NCBI RefSeq assembly: GCF_900178005.1
Contig: NZ_FXBS01000005.1
Coordinates: 1-64,000 of the forward strand
DNA from: Tuberibacillus sp. Marseille-P3662
GTDB taxonomy: Bacteria; Bacillota; Bacilli; Bacillales; Sporolactobacillaceae
Direction of reading: 5' to 3'
Length of the DNA stretch: 64,000 nucleotides
A program made the translations under genes and the position numbers. Position 1 is the first letter of the stretch. Each line of letters starts with the position of its first letter. Shown here one piece after another: positions 19,171 to 28,858 of the stretch. The notes below the pieces were generated by a model. It was not told the DNA's origin, ran no database searches, and worked only from the letters and a program-made list of their open reading frames with translations.

Positions 19171-19510
19171 GAGGATGGAACAAAAGTATATTGGTCACAA
19201 AATAATCCGAACTTGTTGATTAATCAGTTCGGATTATTTGTTGAAAATGGCATTCCTGTCGTCGCTTCGTCAACATACGGCGCTTTCCGCGGGCACGGCC
19301 TCAGCTAACTTGGTCAAGAAAACCACTTAACCAAGTGGATCTTCGGCTCGTGCTCCTGCATCTTCAAGCTCATTCAGAGAAGCAAGATGCTTCGTCGCAG
19401 TCCAAAGAAGCATATTCTAAGGCGTCTCGTATTTTAACTACGCTTAGACCTTGCTTTCATATCTTATTGTTCGCCTTTTAAGTATTCTGTTTTAGATTTG
19501 TCCCAGTCTC
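19171..19510 (+). repeat. MITE-like intergenic repeat element, ~340 bp
   Basis: The stretch between mazG and spoVT has no gene. Its ends are imperfect inverted repeats: GAGGATGGAACAAAAG on the left and GAGACTGGGACAAAT read inward from the right. Inside are a 13-bp stem AATAATCCGAACT/AGTTCGGATTATT (19201-19238) and a segment GCGCTTTCCGCGGGCACGGC (19271-19290) related to the element at 36287. The right end stops 3 bp from the spoVT stop codon. Strand is arbitrary. B. subtilis has yabM (a SpoVB-like gene) here; it is absent. Confidence 0.65.
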
Positions 19511-19513
19511 AAT

Positions 19514-20047
19514 TTATTGCTCCATTTGTCGTGCTAAAAATCCAGCGGCTGTATTAGCCAGCTTTTCTTCAATTTCACTCAGTTCTGTTTGTTCTTTAGC
19601 TACTAGACAAACGGCTCCAATAGGGTCACCACTAGCCACAATCGGAGCAACAACATATGCACCTGCCTGATCTTGGCTTCCCTCAACCAGTGCGCCTCCA
19701 TCTGTTACCCTAACGGTCTGCCGATTTTCCATGATTGTCTCAACTTCTGAACTCACATTTTTATCTAAGTATTCCTTTTTTGAACCACCAGCAATCGCTA
19801 TTAAAGCATCACGATCAGATATAAATACAGGATGGCCGGAATGTTCGGCTAACGCTTCTGCATATTCTTGTGCAAAATCACCTAACTCACTAATGGGTGA
19901 ATATTTTTTTAAGATGACTTCACCCTCACGGTCAACGAAAATTTCAAGCGGATCACCTTCACGAATACGTAAAGTGCGTCTGATTTCCTTCGGGATAACG
20001 ACGCGACCTAAATCATCAATACGACGTACAATTCCAGTTGCTTTCAT
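19514..20047 (-). CDS. spoVT: Stage V sporulation protein T (AbrB-type regulator)
   Basis: SpoVT is the forespore regulator that adjusts sigma-G-dependent genes. The 177 residues contain an N-terminal AbrB swapped-hairpin DNA-binding domain (1-50, MKATGIVRRIDDLGRVVIPK) and a C-terminal GAF-like domain (about 55-175, with GHPVFISDRDALIAIAGGSK). Length and sequence are typical. It lies immediately downstream of mfd with 119 bp between, as in B. subtilis. A repeat element directly follows it. Confidence 0.97.
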   Translation of the reverse strand: MKATGIVRRIDDLGRVVIPKEIRRTLRIREGDPLEIFVDREGEVILKKYSPISELGDFAQEYAEALAEHSGHPVFISDRDALIAIAGGSKKEYLDKNVSSEVETIMENRQTVRVTDGGALVEGSQDQAGAYVVAPIVASGDPIGAVCLVAKEQTELSEIEEKLANTAAGFLARQMEQ

Positions 20048-20166
20048 TCTAGATGCCTCACTTTCAGGTTATATGTTATCTGATGATGTAAGAAGATGCC
20101 ATGTTTTCCTGCCCATATTATTTGCGTCGTTACCCATTCTATACATTCTTATAAAATTTTTGGTGT

Positions 20167-23100
20167 CTATGCCGCTTTCCGTTGGCTTTTGTATATTTTC
20201 TCAAAAACATTCGCCAGCTGTTCAATTTGCTGACTTGTATGCTCCCGAGCATTCGTTTTGACTGTCAACTTTATTTTTTGATTGTCAGCGCCCAAACCAA
20301 TATGTCTTCCTAAATCACTTACGGTCTGAAATAAAGCTACACGATCGATTTGTTCCGATCCCGCTTCGCTAAATATCACGATAAATTGGTCTTTTACGCG
20401 TTTAATGGACTCGATATACAGATCATTGGCATAGACTCTCATACGAGAAATTTTAAATAAGTCTATAACTTCACGAGGATAATCCCCAAACCGATCGATC
20501 ATCTCATCTTCAAGATCCTGAATGTCCTTCATGGTTTCAACAGATTTAAACCGTTTATACATCTCTATTTTTTGTAGGGAATCACTGATATATGCCTCAG
20601 GAATATAGGCATCAGCATCAATTTCAATTGTTACATTGTTATCTCCGGAGACGATTCCCGGCTGTTCATCAGAAGACTCTGCAGATCCGGCCTTCCTTTC
20701 CTCAATAGCATCCTTAAGCATTTTTGAATAGAGATCAAAGCCGACAGAATCAATGAATCCATGTTGCTCGGCACCAAGTAAGTTTCCAGCACCACGAATC
20801 GACAAATCACGCATAGCAATTTTAAAACCCGATCCTAATTCGGTGAATTCCTTAATGGCTTCAAGTCGCTTTTCGGCAACCTCATTCATGATTTTATCCC
20901 GCTGATACGTGAAATAAGCATAGGCCACTCGATTAGAACGGCCGACACGCCCGCGCAATTGATATAACTGTGACAATCCCATACGGTCTGCATCGTGAAC
21001 AATCAGTGTATTCACATTTGGAATGTCCACGCCAGTTTCAATAATCGTTGTACTGACCAGCACATCATAGGCACCCTCTAGGAAATCCAACATAACTGCT
21101 TCAAGCTCGGTTTCCTTCATTTGCCCATGGGCAAAAGCAACGCGTGCATCAGGCACCAACGTAGAAATATGTTCGGCCATCTGCACAATTGACTCCACCT
21201 TGTTATATAGAAAATAAATTTGTCCACCGCGCCCCAATTCTCGTTCAACGGCTTCACGGATCAACGCGCCATTATGCTCCGTCACATAGGTTTGCACAGG
21301 AAAGCGGTTCTCGGGTGGTGTCTCAATGACTGATAAATCACGGACCCCGAGCATCGACATATGGAGCGTTCTCGGAATGGGTGTGGCTGTCAAAGTTAAC
21401 ACATCGACATTGGATTTCAATTGTTTAATCTTTTCCTTATGAGTAACGCCAAATCGTTGTTCTTCATCAACAATCAACAAACCGAGGTCTTTGAATTTAA
21501 TATCTTTAGATAATAAACGATGCGTTCCGATCACCATGTCGACCGTACCTTTTTCCAAACCCTTAATCGTCTCATTTTGTTCCTTTCGTGAACGAAAACG
21601 ACTGAGCATGCCGATATTAACAGGAAAATCAGAAAAACGTTCTCGTGTCGTCTCAAAATGCTGTTGCGCTAAAATGGTTGTCGGTACAAGAAAAGCGACT
21701 TGTTTGCCTTCTGCAATGGCTTTAAATACAGCACGTAAAGCGACTTCAGTTTTGCCATAACCCACGTCACCACACAACAATCGATCCATTGGACGAACAC
21801 TTTCCATATCGGCTTTGATTTCAGTTACAGCTCGCAACTGATCCTCTGTTTCCGGATAAGGGAAGGCTTGTTCAAACGCCTGTTGCTCCGAACTATCTTG
21901 TTCAAAGGCATGACCTCGACTCGCTTCGCGTTGGGCATACAAATTAATAAGATCATCAGCAATATCTTGAACAGAGGATTTTGCCCGATTTTTAACCTTT
22001 TTCCACTCACTGCCGCCTAATGTATATAACTTCGGCTCTTTACCTTCAGAGCCAACATATTTTTGTACTTGATCAATATTTTCAACGGGAACATACAGTT
22101 TGTCGTTGCCTTTGTAATGAATTTGCAAGTAATCTTTATGAACACCATGAACCTCAAGCGTCTCGATGCCTATATATTTCCCGATTCCATGGTCAATATG
22201 GACAACGTAGTCACCCACCTTAAGCTCATTATAGTCTTTAAGGCGTTCCGCGTTAGACACCTTTTGTTTTCGTGGGGTTCTTGTTTTCTTGCCCTTATTG
22301 GCGAACACTTCGCTTTCGGTAATAACGGCTAATTTTTGCTCCGGGAGTTCAAACCCAGCCGCTAATGGCATAGGGATAATTTGCCTTGTTCCTCGCTCCG
22401 GATACGATTGCTTATCTACCAATTGTGCCTTGATATCATAGTCTTCCAAAATATTGGCCATACGTTCAGCCCGCTGACTATCAGAAGCTAAAAAGACTAC
22501 TGCATAGCCACTTTTCTGCCAACGCTGACATTCATTATTTAACACATTCATCTGTCCATGAAAACTCTGCATAGAACGGGAACTCATGTTCATCACATTT
22601 TGCGGATGAATGTTAGGATTGTTCCGCAAAAATAAAGATAAATAAAGCATCGGATGCCGGCTAGCTGATAAAAAGTCATCCCACTCAATTGAAAGCGTGA
22701 CGTCTGTCGTCGCTTCACCTTTTTCAATCAGCGCTGTCTTCCATTCAGCTTCTTCGCGATCAAGACGCTCAGCCATTTCTTGAATCCTACTAATTTCATC
22801 CATAACAAGTAACGTGTTCGAATCAACATAATCTAATAGCGTCGCTGGCTGATCGTAACAAAAGCATGTGTATTTTCCCACGCCTTGAAAAAACTGCTCT
22901 TCCTTCAATTGTTCAATCTCATAGCCTATCTTTTCTGTCAACTGTTCCTTAACTTCTTTGCTTTTCACCTTTTTAAGCGTCTTCGCTAACTGGCCCTCCA
23001 AAGCTTCAGCTGCATGTTGGTATTGATCCGAATACAAAAGCATTTCTTTTGCCGGACCAATTTCAATGGACTTAAGCTGATCTAGTGACCGCTGCGTATG

Positions 23101-23730
23101 ACTATCAAAATAACGAATTGAATCAACTTCGTCATCAAACAATTCAATCCGAACCGGGTTCTGATCTGTTAATGAAAAAATATCAATAATACCACCGCGA
23201 ACACTATATTCACCAGGTGCGGATACCATCGTTACTCGTTCATAACCCAAGGCATTCAATTGTTCCAGGATATGGTCAATATTAATGACATCCCCTAATT
23301 GGAAGGGCATCAAACTTTTTTTCCATAATTCTTTGGGCGGCAAAAGCCTTTTCATGCCCGCAATCGGAGCGATAATGATACCGCGTCCCCCACATGCTAA
23401 AAAATTTAGCACTTCTAACCGCCCAGAACGCAGTTCAGGGCTCTGAGCGGCAATTTCAGAAGCAATTAAATCATTAACAGGATAAAGGTATACGGATGAC
23501 TGATCCAACAACTCTTCTAAATCTTCATATAATTTCTGTGCTTGATAAAGATTGTGAGTCACCACAACCATCGGCTTAGACCGCTTTTCAAATAGTGAAG
23601 CGATCCATAACGATTTTGATGCATTTGTCAGTCCAGCCACAAGCTGCTGGTTCATTCCGTCAGCAAATCCATCAATAACTGTATCTATTTCCGCAACTTC
23701 TTGAGCAAAATATTGCTTCAGTCCCTCCAT
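20167..23730 (-). CDS. mfd: Transcription-repair coupling factor Mfd
   Basis: Mfd removes RNA polymerase stalled at DNA lesions and recruits UvrA. The 1187 residues show the UvrB-like N-terminal modules, the RNA-polymerase interaction domain (about 500-560, with VGDYVVHIDHGIGKYIG), the RecG-like translocase with GDVGYGKTEVA, DEEQRFG and TATPIPRTLHMS, the QLRGRVGRS motif VI, and a C-terminal TRCF domain. The ATG follows AAGGGAGGAGCG. It is complete, with no frameshift. Confidence 0.98.
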   Translation of the reverse strand: MEGLKQYFAQEVAEIDTVIDGFADGMNQQLVAGLTNASKSLWIASLFEKRSKPMVVVTHNLYQAQKLYEDLEELLDQSSVYLYPVNDLIASEIAAQSPELRSGRLEVLNFLACGGRGIIIAPIAGMKRLLPPKELWKKSLMPFQLGDVINIDHILEQLNALGYERVTMVSAPGEYSVRGGIIDIFSLTDQNPVRIELFDDEVDSIRYFDSHTQRSLDQLKSIEIGPAKEMLLYSDQYQHAAEALEGQLAKTLKKVKSKEVKEQLTEKIGYEIEQLKEEQFFQGVGKYTCFCYDQPATLLDYVDSNTLLVMDEISRIQEMAERLDREEAEWKTALIEKGEATTDVTLSIEWDDFLSASRHPMLYLSLFLRNNPNIHPQNVMNMSSRSMQSFHGQMNVLNNECQRWQKSGYAVVFLASDSQRAERMANILEDYDIKAQLVDKQSYPERGTRQIIPMPLAAGFELPEQKLAVITESEVFANKGKKTRTPRKQKVSNAERLKDYNELKVGDYVVHIDHGIGKYIGIETLEVHGVHKDYLQIHYKGNDKLYVPVENIDQVQKYVGSEGKEPKLYTLGGSEWKKVKNRAKSSVQDIADDLINLYAQREASRGHAFEQDSSEQQAFEQAFPYPETEDQLRAVTEIKADMESVRPMDRLLCGDVGYGKTEVALRAVFKAIAEGKQVAFLVPTTILAQQHFETTRERFSDFPVNIGMLSRFRSRKEQNETIKGLEKGTVDMVIGTHRLLSKDIKFKDLGLLIVDEEQRFGVTHKEKIKQLKSNVDVLTLTATPIPRTLHMSMLGVRDLSVIETPPENRFPVQTYVTEHNGALIREAVERELGRGGQIYFLYNKVESIVQMAEHISTLVPDARVAFAHGQMKETELEAVMLDFLEGAYDVLVSTTIIETGVDIPNVNTLIVHDADRMGLSQLYQLRGRVGRSNRVAYAYFTYQRDKIMNEVAEKRLEAIKEFTELGSGFKIAMRDLSIRGAGNLLGAEQHGFIDSVGFDLYSKMLKDAIEERKAGSAESSDEQPGIVSGDNNVTIEIDADAYIPEAYISDSLQKIEMYKRFKSVETMKDIQDLEDEMIDRFGDYPREVIDLFKISRMRVYANDLYIESIKRVKDQFIVIFSEAGSEQIDRVALFQTVSDLGRHIGLGADNQKIKLTVKTNAREHTSQQIEQLANVFEKIYKSQRKAA

Positions 23731-23784
23731 CAGGACGCTCCTCCCTTAGAAACAACAAAATGCCTTGGCGGGTGACCAAAGCCT

Positions 23785-24015
23785 TTATTGAATAAATGAA
23801 TCTAATTCATGAAAATGTGGATTTCGTTCCAATGCCTCCTGGCAGTCTTCACAAATCGCTGAGACATGAACATTCCCTAATTGATCATATTGTACCATGT
23901 CTTGGCGGTCTTCGCTGGATAACTGATCAAATCCTAATTGATGGGTAGAAAAGCGTTGCCCATTAATTTGCCCGATCCCAACACCGCAGTGCCTGCAATT
24001 ATAAAAAATGTCCAT
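23785..24015 (-). CDS. fin: Anti-sigma-F factor Fin
   Basis: Fin (formerly YabK) binds RNA polymerase and antagonises sigma-F, helping the switch to sigma-G in the forespore. The 76 residues contain two zinc knuckles, CRHC (near 8-11) and CEDC (near 55-58), around a conserved middle. Position between pth and mfd is the same as in B. subtilis. The start follows GGGAGGCGG. A sigma-F-type promoter lies just upstream, which makes negative feedback plausible. Confidence 0.95.
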   Translation of the reverse strand: MDIFYNCRHCGVGIGQINGQRFSTHQLGFDQLSSEDRQDMVQYDQLGNVHVSAICEDCQEALERNPHFHELDSFIQ

Positions 24016-24051
24016 TATTTCCGCCTCCCAGCTTCATTCATTGGCTAGGAA

Positions 24052-24081
24052 TAGTATCGGCACTCATAAGCGGTCTTATTC
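24052..24081 (-). promoter_or_regulatory. sigma-F-like promoter of fin
   Basis: On the minus strand GAATA (24077-24081) is separated by 15 bp from GCCGATACTA (24052-24061). The sigma-F consensus is GYWTA, 15 bp, GGnnAnAHTR; one base differs in each box. The -35 overlaps the pth stop codon. fin is known to be sigma-F-dependent in B. subtilis. Confidence 0.65.
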
Positions 24082-24640
24082 ATTGGTTAAAATCATTCAT
24101 CACTTGGTTGAAGGGTTTTTCACACCAAGCGAAGGAAGCATTCGCTGCACGGTCAATGACATCATCGATTTGACTTTGTTGTTCTGCATCAAACTTTTTG
24201 AGAACATAATCGATAACCTTATGTTGACCATCTGGACGTCCAATCCCTACACGCACGCGTTTAAAATCACGCGAGCCTAGGTGGGCAATAATGTCCTTGA
24301 TACCATTATGACCTCCAGGACCACCCGTTTGTCTGAGTCGAAGTCGACCTACAGGTAAATCCAAATCATCATAAACGACTAATAACTGATCTAACGGGAT
24401 TTTATAAAAATTCATCAACGGTGCAATCGCTTCACCTGATAAATTCATATAAGTTAAAGGCTTAACAAGAACAACATCTTCATTACCTAGAGTTGTCTTT
24501 TCAAAAAGGGCATTAAATTTGGTCTTCGTTAAGGTCACATTGTGTGCATCACAAATGTGGTCAATAATGTCGAATCCGATATTATGCCGCGTATGTTCAA
24601 ATTTTTTCCCGGGATTGCCCAGCCCCGCTATTAATTTCAT
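24080..24640 (-). CDS. pth: Peptidyl-tRNA hydrolase (SpoVC)
   Basis: Pth releases tRNA from peptidyl-tRNA that drops off ribosomes; it is essential, and its Bacillus allele was named spoVC. The 186 residues contain the N-terminal GLGNPGKKFEHTRHNIGF with the catalytic histidine, KPLTYMNLSGEA, VYDDLDLPVGRLRLRQTG and GGHNGIKDI. The frame could open at a GTG at 24649, but TAGGAG is properly placed for the ATG at 24640 (MKLIAGLG). It lies between ctc and fin as usual. Confidence 0.97.
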   Translation of the reverse strand: MKLIAGLGNPGKKFEHTRHNIGFDIIDHICDAHNVTLTKTKFNALFEKTTLGNEDVVLVKPLTYMNLSGEAIAPLMNFYKIPLDQLLVVYDDLDLPVGRLRLRQTGGPGGHNGIKDIIAHLGSRDFKRVRVGIGRPDGQHKVIDYVLKKFDAEQQSQIDDVIDRAANASFAWCEKPFNQVMNDFNQ

Positions 24641-24732
24641 TGTTGCCACTCCTATTAGTCCTTTAAAGAGGTTTTGCTGGCTTTTAGCGTATCTTTAAAA
24701 ACAGTTTATTATCAATGCTAAAAATTTATACT

Positions 24733-24761
24733 AAAAAGGCGCAACCTAACAGGTTACGCCT
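24733..24761 (-). terminator. Terminator after ctc
   Basis: AGGCGTAACCT and AGGTTGCGCCT on the minus strand (24761-24751 with 24747-24737) form a near-perfect 11-bp stem followed by TTTTT, separating ctc from pth. Confidence 0.88.
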
Positions 24762-24772
24762 GCTCGTCCATT

Positions 24773-25420
24773 TTATTGGTTATCTTGTTCACCGTCTTGA
24801 ACTTCTTCACCTTTGTCTTGAATCACTTCTGTCCCATCAGTTCCTTCATCATCTTCATCCTCAACGTTTCTGCCCGGAGGAATAATGGTGACAACAGGCT
24901 CTTCGGGATCATCCAGCAACTCATAATTTCCTGAAACTGTTAATTCAGAAATTTGCACGGTGTCACCGATGTTTAATTCGGAAATATCAACTTCAATGAC
25001 ACTTGGAATGTCGGCTGGCTTGGCCCTTACATTCAATTCATTAAGTGAATGCTGTAGAATGCCGCCTTCTTTTTCACCCGGAGAATCACCTGTTGTGTGA
25101 ACAGGAACGACGGAATCCATCTCGGTATCCATATCAACTTGTAAAAAGTCAATGTGGATCATTTCATCCTTTAAACGATCCTTTTGAATATCGTGGGCCA
25201 TCACGGAATATTGCCGTTCGCCATCAATATCTAACCGGAGAACACCGTTTCGACCCACCCTTTGAAAAATTCGGGTCATTTCATTTTCAGATACAGCGAT
25301 AGCTGTATTATCCGCTTTTTGTCCATAGACAACCGCAGGAATCTGTCCTTGATGTCTGATCTTTTTTGTCATTGATTTGCTGGAATGGTCTCTAGACGTT
25401 GCTTTTAGTTCTGTTACCAA
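24773..25420 (-). CDS. ctc: 50S ribosomal protein L25 / general stress protein Ctc
   Basis: This is the two-domain (TL5/Ctc) form of L25, which binds 5S rRNA. The N-terminal L25 domain (about 1-90) includes VVYGQKADNTAIAV and the C-terminal domain (about 95-185) includes DIPSVIEVDISELNIGDTVQ. The end is strongly acidic (DEDDEGTDGTE). Start is uncertain: a GTG at 25429 lies too close to AAAGGGAG, so I prefer the TTG at 25420. In B. subtilis ctc is sigma-B controlled; I see only a sigma-A-type promoter here. Confidence 0.92.
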   Translation of the reverse strand: MVTELKATSRDHSSKSMTKKIRHQGQIPAVVYGQKADNTAIAVSENEMTRIFQRVGRNGVLRLDIDGERQYSVMAHDIQKDRLKDEMIHIDFLQVDMDTEMDSVVPVHTTGDSPGEKEGGILQHSLNELNVRAKPADIPSVIEVDISELNIGDTVQISELTVSGNYELLDDPEEPVVTIIPPGRNVEDEDDEGTDGTEVIQDKGEEVQDGEQDNQ

Positions 25421-25531
25421 AACAGACACTCCCTTTAAAAATCATTTTGAGTACGCCCGAGTAGACTTCCTTGCTAAAATGATATCATTATGCTTAGCGA
25501 AGCGGGGAAGTGCTCGCTTTCTACATCTACC

Positions 25532-25566
25532 ATTCCCAATTATTATACCATTTAAAACTTAGGGTT
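25532..25566 (-). promoter_or_regulatory. Extended -10 promoter of ctc
   Basis: The minus strand has TATAAT preceded by TGG (an extended -10), with a weaker TTGAAC about 16 bp upstream. The leader to the ctc start is about 110 nt. No GTTTAA/GGGTAT sigma-B site was recognised. Confidence 0.5.
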
Positions 25567-25620
25567 CAAAATAGCCTGTCAGTTCAAATTGGCTTAAAAA
25601 CAGCGACAATCATCAATCAC

Positions 25621-26571
25621 TTAATCAAACAGCTTACTAACGGAAAGTTTCTCATGAACCCTGATAATAGCTTCACCCAGCAAAGGCGCAAAAGATAATT
25701 GAGTGACTTTATCAATATTTTTCTCTTGCGGCAATGGAATTGTATTCGTAACCACGAGTTCGCTGATGCTTGAATGCTCAATACGTTCAATAGCAGGCCC
25801 AGACAAAACGGGGTGTGTACAACAAGCAAAGACTTCTTTTGCCCCATTTTCGATCAAAGCATTAGCAGCCAGAGTAATGGTTCCAGCAGTGTCAATAATA
25901 TCATCAATCATAATCGCCGTTTTTCCTTCAATCTGACCCACAATATTCATCACTTCAGCGACATTTGGCTTGGGTCGCCTTTTGTCAATTATAGCAATTG
26001 GCGCCTTGAGACGATCAGCCATTTTCCGGGCACGAGTGACGCCGCCATGATCCGGTGAAACGATGACGATATCATCAAGGTTCTTACTCTCAAAATACTC
26101 GGATAAAATAGGTACACCTAGCAACTGATCGACTGGAATATCGAAGAATCCTTGAATTTGTGTAGCATGAAGATCTGTGGTAATCAGTCTGGTGGCCCCG
26201 GCCGTTTCTAACAAATTGGCCACCAGCTTAGCTGTAATCGGCTCTCTTGCCCGTGCCTTCCGATCTTGACGAGCGTAACCATAATATGGAAGTACGACAT
26301 TAATTGTTTTTGCAGATGCTCTCTTTAAGGCGTCAATCATGATTAAAAGTTCCATCAAATGTTGATTGACAGGTTCACTCGTTGATTGGATAACATAGAC
26401 ATCACAACCACGAATACTTTCTTCAAGGTTAATTTGAATTTCACCGTCACTAAACGTTTTTACCGAGGATTTCCCTAAATTAATACCGATATGTTTGGCA
26501 ATGTCTTCGGCAAGGTCCTTGTTCGAATTCAGAGAAAAAACCTTTAAATTGGGATCCAAATAATTTGCCAT
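25621..26571 (-). CDS. prs: Ribose-phosphate pyrophosphokinase (PRPP synthase)
   Basis: Prs makes PRPP from ribose-5-phosphate and ATP for purine, pyrimidine, His and Trp synthesis. The 316 residues begin [17 protein letters not shown] and contain the catalytic flexible loop [13 protein letters not shown] (about 94-106), the PRPP-binding [10 protein letters not shown] (about 217-226) and [11 protein letters not shown]. The longest frame starts 5 codons earlier, but that region contains the ribosome binding site GGAGG; the ATG at 26571 is used. glmU is 19 nt upstream. Confidence 0.97.
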   Translation of the reverse strand: MANYLDPNLKVFSLNSNKDLAEDIAKHIGINLGKSSVKTFSDGEIQINLEESIRGCDVYVIQSTSEPVNQHLMELLIMIDALKRASAKTINVVLPYYGYARQDRKARAREPITAKLVANLLETAGATRLITTDLHATQIQGFFDIPVDQLLGVPILSEYFESKNLDDIVIVSPDHGGVTRARKMADRLKAPIAIIDKRRPKPNVAEVMNIVGQIEGKTAIMIDDIIDTAGTITLAANALIENGAKEVFACCTHPVLSGPAIERIEHSSISELVVTNTIPLPQEKNIDKVTQLSFAPLLGEAIIRVHEKLSVSKLFD

Positions 26572-26590
26572 GCGAAGGGCCTCCATTGTG

Positions 26591-27967
26591 TTATTGTTTC
26601 TTTTGATTCAGTTTCGTCGCGTAGCCTTCTTTGTTACTTTGCCTTGAACGGGCAATCGCCAAATCATGCTCATTGACATCATCAGTAATCGTTGAACCAG
26701 CTGCGACAAAAGCACCTTTACCGACAGTGACAGGCGCAACTAAATTCACATTGCAGCCAACAAAAGCACCATCGCCAACCTTTGTCAGATGCTTATTCTG
26801 ACCATCATAATTAACAGTGATTGAACCACAACCTAGATTAACCTCACGACCAATCTCAGCATCACCGACATAACTCAAGTGTGAAGCCTTACTGCTATCA
26901 CCTATTGTCGATTTTTTAACCTCAACAAAGTTCCCCACCTTGACGTCATTAGACAATGTACTTTGTGGCCGAATATGAGCGAACGGTCCAATATTCACGT
27001 GATCACCGACAGTGCTCTTTGAAACTACGGATTGTTTGATGACTGTTCCATTACCAATGTCACTATCCATGATTTCAGAATTAGGACCCATCTCACAGTC
27101 GTCTCCGATTGTGACCTTCCCTTTAATCACCGTACCTGGATAAATCACAGTATCGTAACCAATCTTAGCATCAGTCGATATATAAGTATCGTCAGGATTA
27201 ATAAGCGTGACCCCCGCGCGCATATGTGCCTCATTAATCCGCTTCTGCATCAATCGTTCTGCCTTAGCTAAAGCCACGCGGTCATTGATACCAATGGTTT
27301 CTTGCGCTGAACCACCGCTATAACCCGAAACTTTTTCATGCCTTTGACACAGAATTTCAATCACATCCGGTAAGTAATATTCCCCTTGAACATTATCATT
27401 ATTTACTTCCTGTAGTGAGTGAAATAATTTTTGATTATCAAAACAATAGATCCCGGTATTAATCTCCGTAATTTTTTTGTCAGATGCATGAGCATCTTTT
27501 TCTTCAACAATACGTGCAACCCGACCATTATCTTGACGGACGATACGACCGTAACCCGTTGGATCATCTTGAAAAGTGGTCAACACGGTTGCAGCCGCTT
27601 CCTCGCGCTCATGGTAAGTAAGAAGCTGGTCAATCGTCTCAGCTGTTACCAGCGGGGTATCCCCGCACAGGACCACCGTTGTCCCTTCCTTTGCTGCTAG
27701 AATAGGCGCCGCTTGCTGGACAGCATGACCCGTCCCCAGTTGTTCCGTTTGAACGGCATATTGTGTTGCGTCACCTAATTGTGTTTGCACCTGATCAGAG
27801 CCATGACCCACAATCGTTACAATATCTTCAAAGGGAAGCGTCCCTACTTGGTCAACAATATGTTGAACCATCGGTTTTCCACAAACCTGATGGAGGACTT
27901 TATATAACTTTGATTTCATTCTCGTCCCTTGCCCCGCTGCTAAAATGACAGCAAATCTATTCGACAT
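26591..27967 (-). CDS. glmU: Bifunctional GlmU acetyltransferase/uridylyltransferase
   Basis: GlmU makes UDP-N-acetylglucosamine for peptidoglycan in two steps. The N-terminal pyrophosphorylase domain has [18 protein letters not shown] (about 6-23) and LCGDTPL; the C-terminal left-handed beta-helix (about 250-440) has many hexapeptides and ends in the acetyltransferase segment [12 protein letters not shown]. Of 458 residues, start at ATG 27967 is set by GGAGGTTACCTC. It forms glmU-prs with the next gene; spoVG is upstream behind a terminator. Confidence 0.97.
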   Translation of the reverse strand: MSNRFAVILAAGQGTRMKSKLYKVLHQVCGKPMVQHIVDQVGTLPFEDIVTIVGHGSDQVQTQLGDATQYAVQTEQLGTGHAVQQAAPILAAKEGTTVVLCGDTPLVTAETIDQLLTYHEREEAAATVLTTFQDDPTGYGRIVRQDNGRVARIVEEKDAHASDKKITEINTGIYCFDNQKLFHSLQEVNNDNVQGEYYLPDVIEILCQRHEKVSGYSGGSAQETIGINDRVALAKAERLMQKRINEAHMRAGVTLINPDDTYISTDAKIGYDTVIYPGTVIKGKVTIGDDCEMGPNSEIMDSDIGNGTVIKQSVVSKSTVGDHVNIGPFAHIRPQSTLSNDVKVGNFVEVKKSTIGDSSKASHLSYVGDAEIGREVNLGCGSITVNYDGQNKHLTKVGDGAFVGCNVNLVAPVTVGKGAFVAAGSTITDDVNEHDLAIARSRQSNKEGYATKLNQKKQ

Positions 27968-28042
27968 GAGGTAACCTCCAAACCAACTTGTCAATCCACT
28001 AATGAATATAGCTTAAAGCAACGATTTTTTCAAGAATACAGT

Positions 28043-28072
28043 AAAAAGGAACCTAAAATAGGTTCCTTTTTT
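28043..28072 (-). terminator. Terminator after spoVG
   Basis: A symmetrical stem AAAAAGGAACCTA/TAGGTTCCTTTTT (28043-28055 with 28059-28071) works in either direction and lies about 12 nt after the spoVG stop codon. Confidence 0.92.
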
Positions 28073-28083
28073 AACAGAAAAAA

Positions 28084-28374
28084 CTATGAAGCTCCGGCTT
28101 CTTCATAAGCCGATTCAACCCCACCAACACGGGTGTATTCATCTAATACCGCGGTTTGTATTTTTTCACGTGTCCCTGAATTAATCGGGTGGGCAATATC
28201 ACGAAATTCACCATCCGGAGTTCGCTTACTTGGCATCGCCACAAACATGCCATTGTTCCCATCAATCACCCGAATGTCATGGACAACAAATTCGTTATCA
28301 ATGGTAATTGATGCAATAGCTCTCATGCGACCATCCGTGTTTACTCGTCGCAGTCTGACATCAGTTATTTCCAT
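28084..28374 (-). CDS. spoVG: SpoVG, RNA-binding regulator
   Basis: SpoVG is a small site-specific RNA-binding (and DNA-binding) protein that affects asymmetric septation and virulence or stress genes in Firmicutes. The 96 residues carry the hallmark [20 protein letters not shown] start and [21 protein letters not shown] with the [16 protein letters not shown] segment. The ATG follows GGTGGTG. It is preceded by a sigma-H promoter and by ridA, the usual purR-ridA-spoVG order. Confidence 0.97.
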   Translation of the reverse strand: MEITDVRLRRVNTDGRMRAIASITIDNEFVVHDIRVIDGNNGMFVAMPSKRTPDGEFRDIAHPINSGTREKIQTAVLDEYTRVGGVESAYEEAGAS

Positions 28375-28419
28375 TTATTAGGCACCACCTTTTCCCATAT
28401 ATTAGAGACTATTACAATG

Positions 28420-28446
28420 TTTCAACAAAAACATTGAAATTCCTGC
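28420..28446 (-). promoter_or_regulatory. sigma-H promoter of spoVG
   Basis: The minus strand has -35 GCAGGAATT (28438-28446), fitting RnAGGAWWW completely, and -10 GTTGAAA (28420-28426), one base from RnnGAAT, with an 11-bp spacer. spoVG is a classical sigma-H gene in B. subtilis. The surrounding DNA is AT-rich, as expected for AbrB binding. Confidence 0.75.
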
Positions 28447-28483
28447 ATTGAATATGAAAAAAAGTCGAAAAATTTTAAACGGA

Positions 28484-28858
28484 CTATTTTACTAAGGCTA
28501 TTGCTTCCATTTCAACGGCGGCACCTTTTGGTAGACGTGAGACTTCTATACATGAACGGGCCGGCAAATGATCGGTGAAATATTGCCCATAAATATCATT
28601 AACCACCGAGAAGTCACCCATATTTGTAATGAAAACGGTGGTTTTGATGACTGTTTCTAGCGATGCCCCTGCACTTTCTAGAACGGCCTTAATATTAGCA
28701 AAGACTTGATGGACCTGAGCTTCCAAATGGTGATCCTCCATAGTCCCATCAGGTTTTAAGGGGATTTGCCCTGAGCTATAAAATATGTTGTTAACGACCA
28801 TCCCTTGAGAATATGGGCCCACAGCCTCTGGAGCCTGATTAGTATAAGTCGTTTTCAT
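28484..28858 (-). CDS. ridA: RidA (YjgF/YabJ) imine deaminase
   Basis: RidA hydrolyses reactive enamine/imine intermediates from PLP enzymes. The 124 residues have the family motifs [13 protein letters not shown] at the start and [23 protein letters not shown] at the end, including the conserved Arg. The ATG at 28858 is 11 nt after AAGGAGG; the frame extends upstream only inside purR, which it overlaps by 20 nt. In B. subtilis this gene (yabJ) is needed for full PurR function. Confidence 0.96.
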   Translation of the reverse strand: MKTTYTNQAPEAVGPYSQGMVVNNIFYSSGQIPLKPDGTMEDHHLEAQVHQVFANIKAVLESAGASLETVIKTTVFITNMGDFSVVNDIYGQYFTDHLPARSCIEVSRLPKGAAVEMEAIALVK

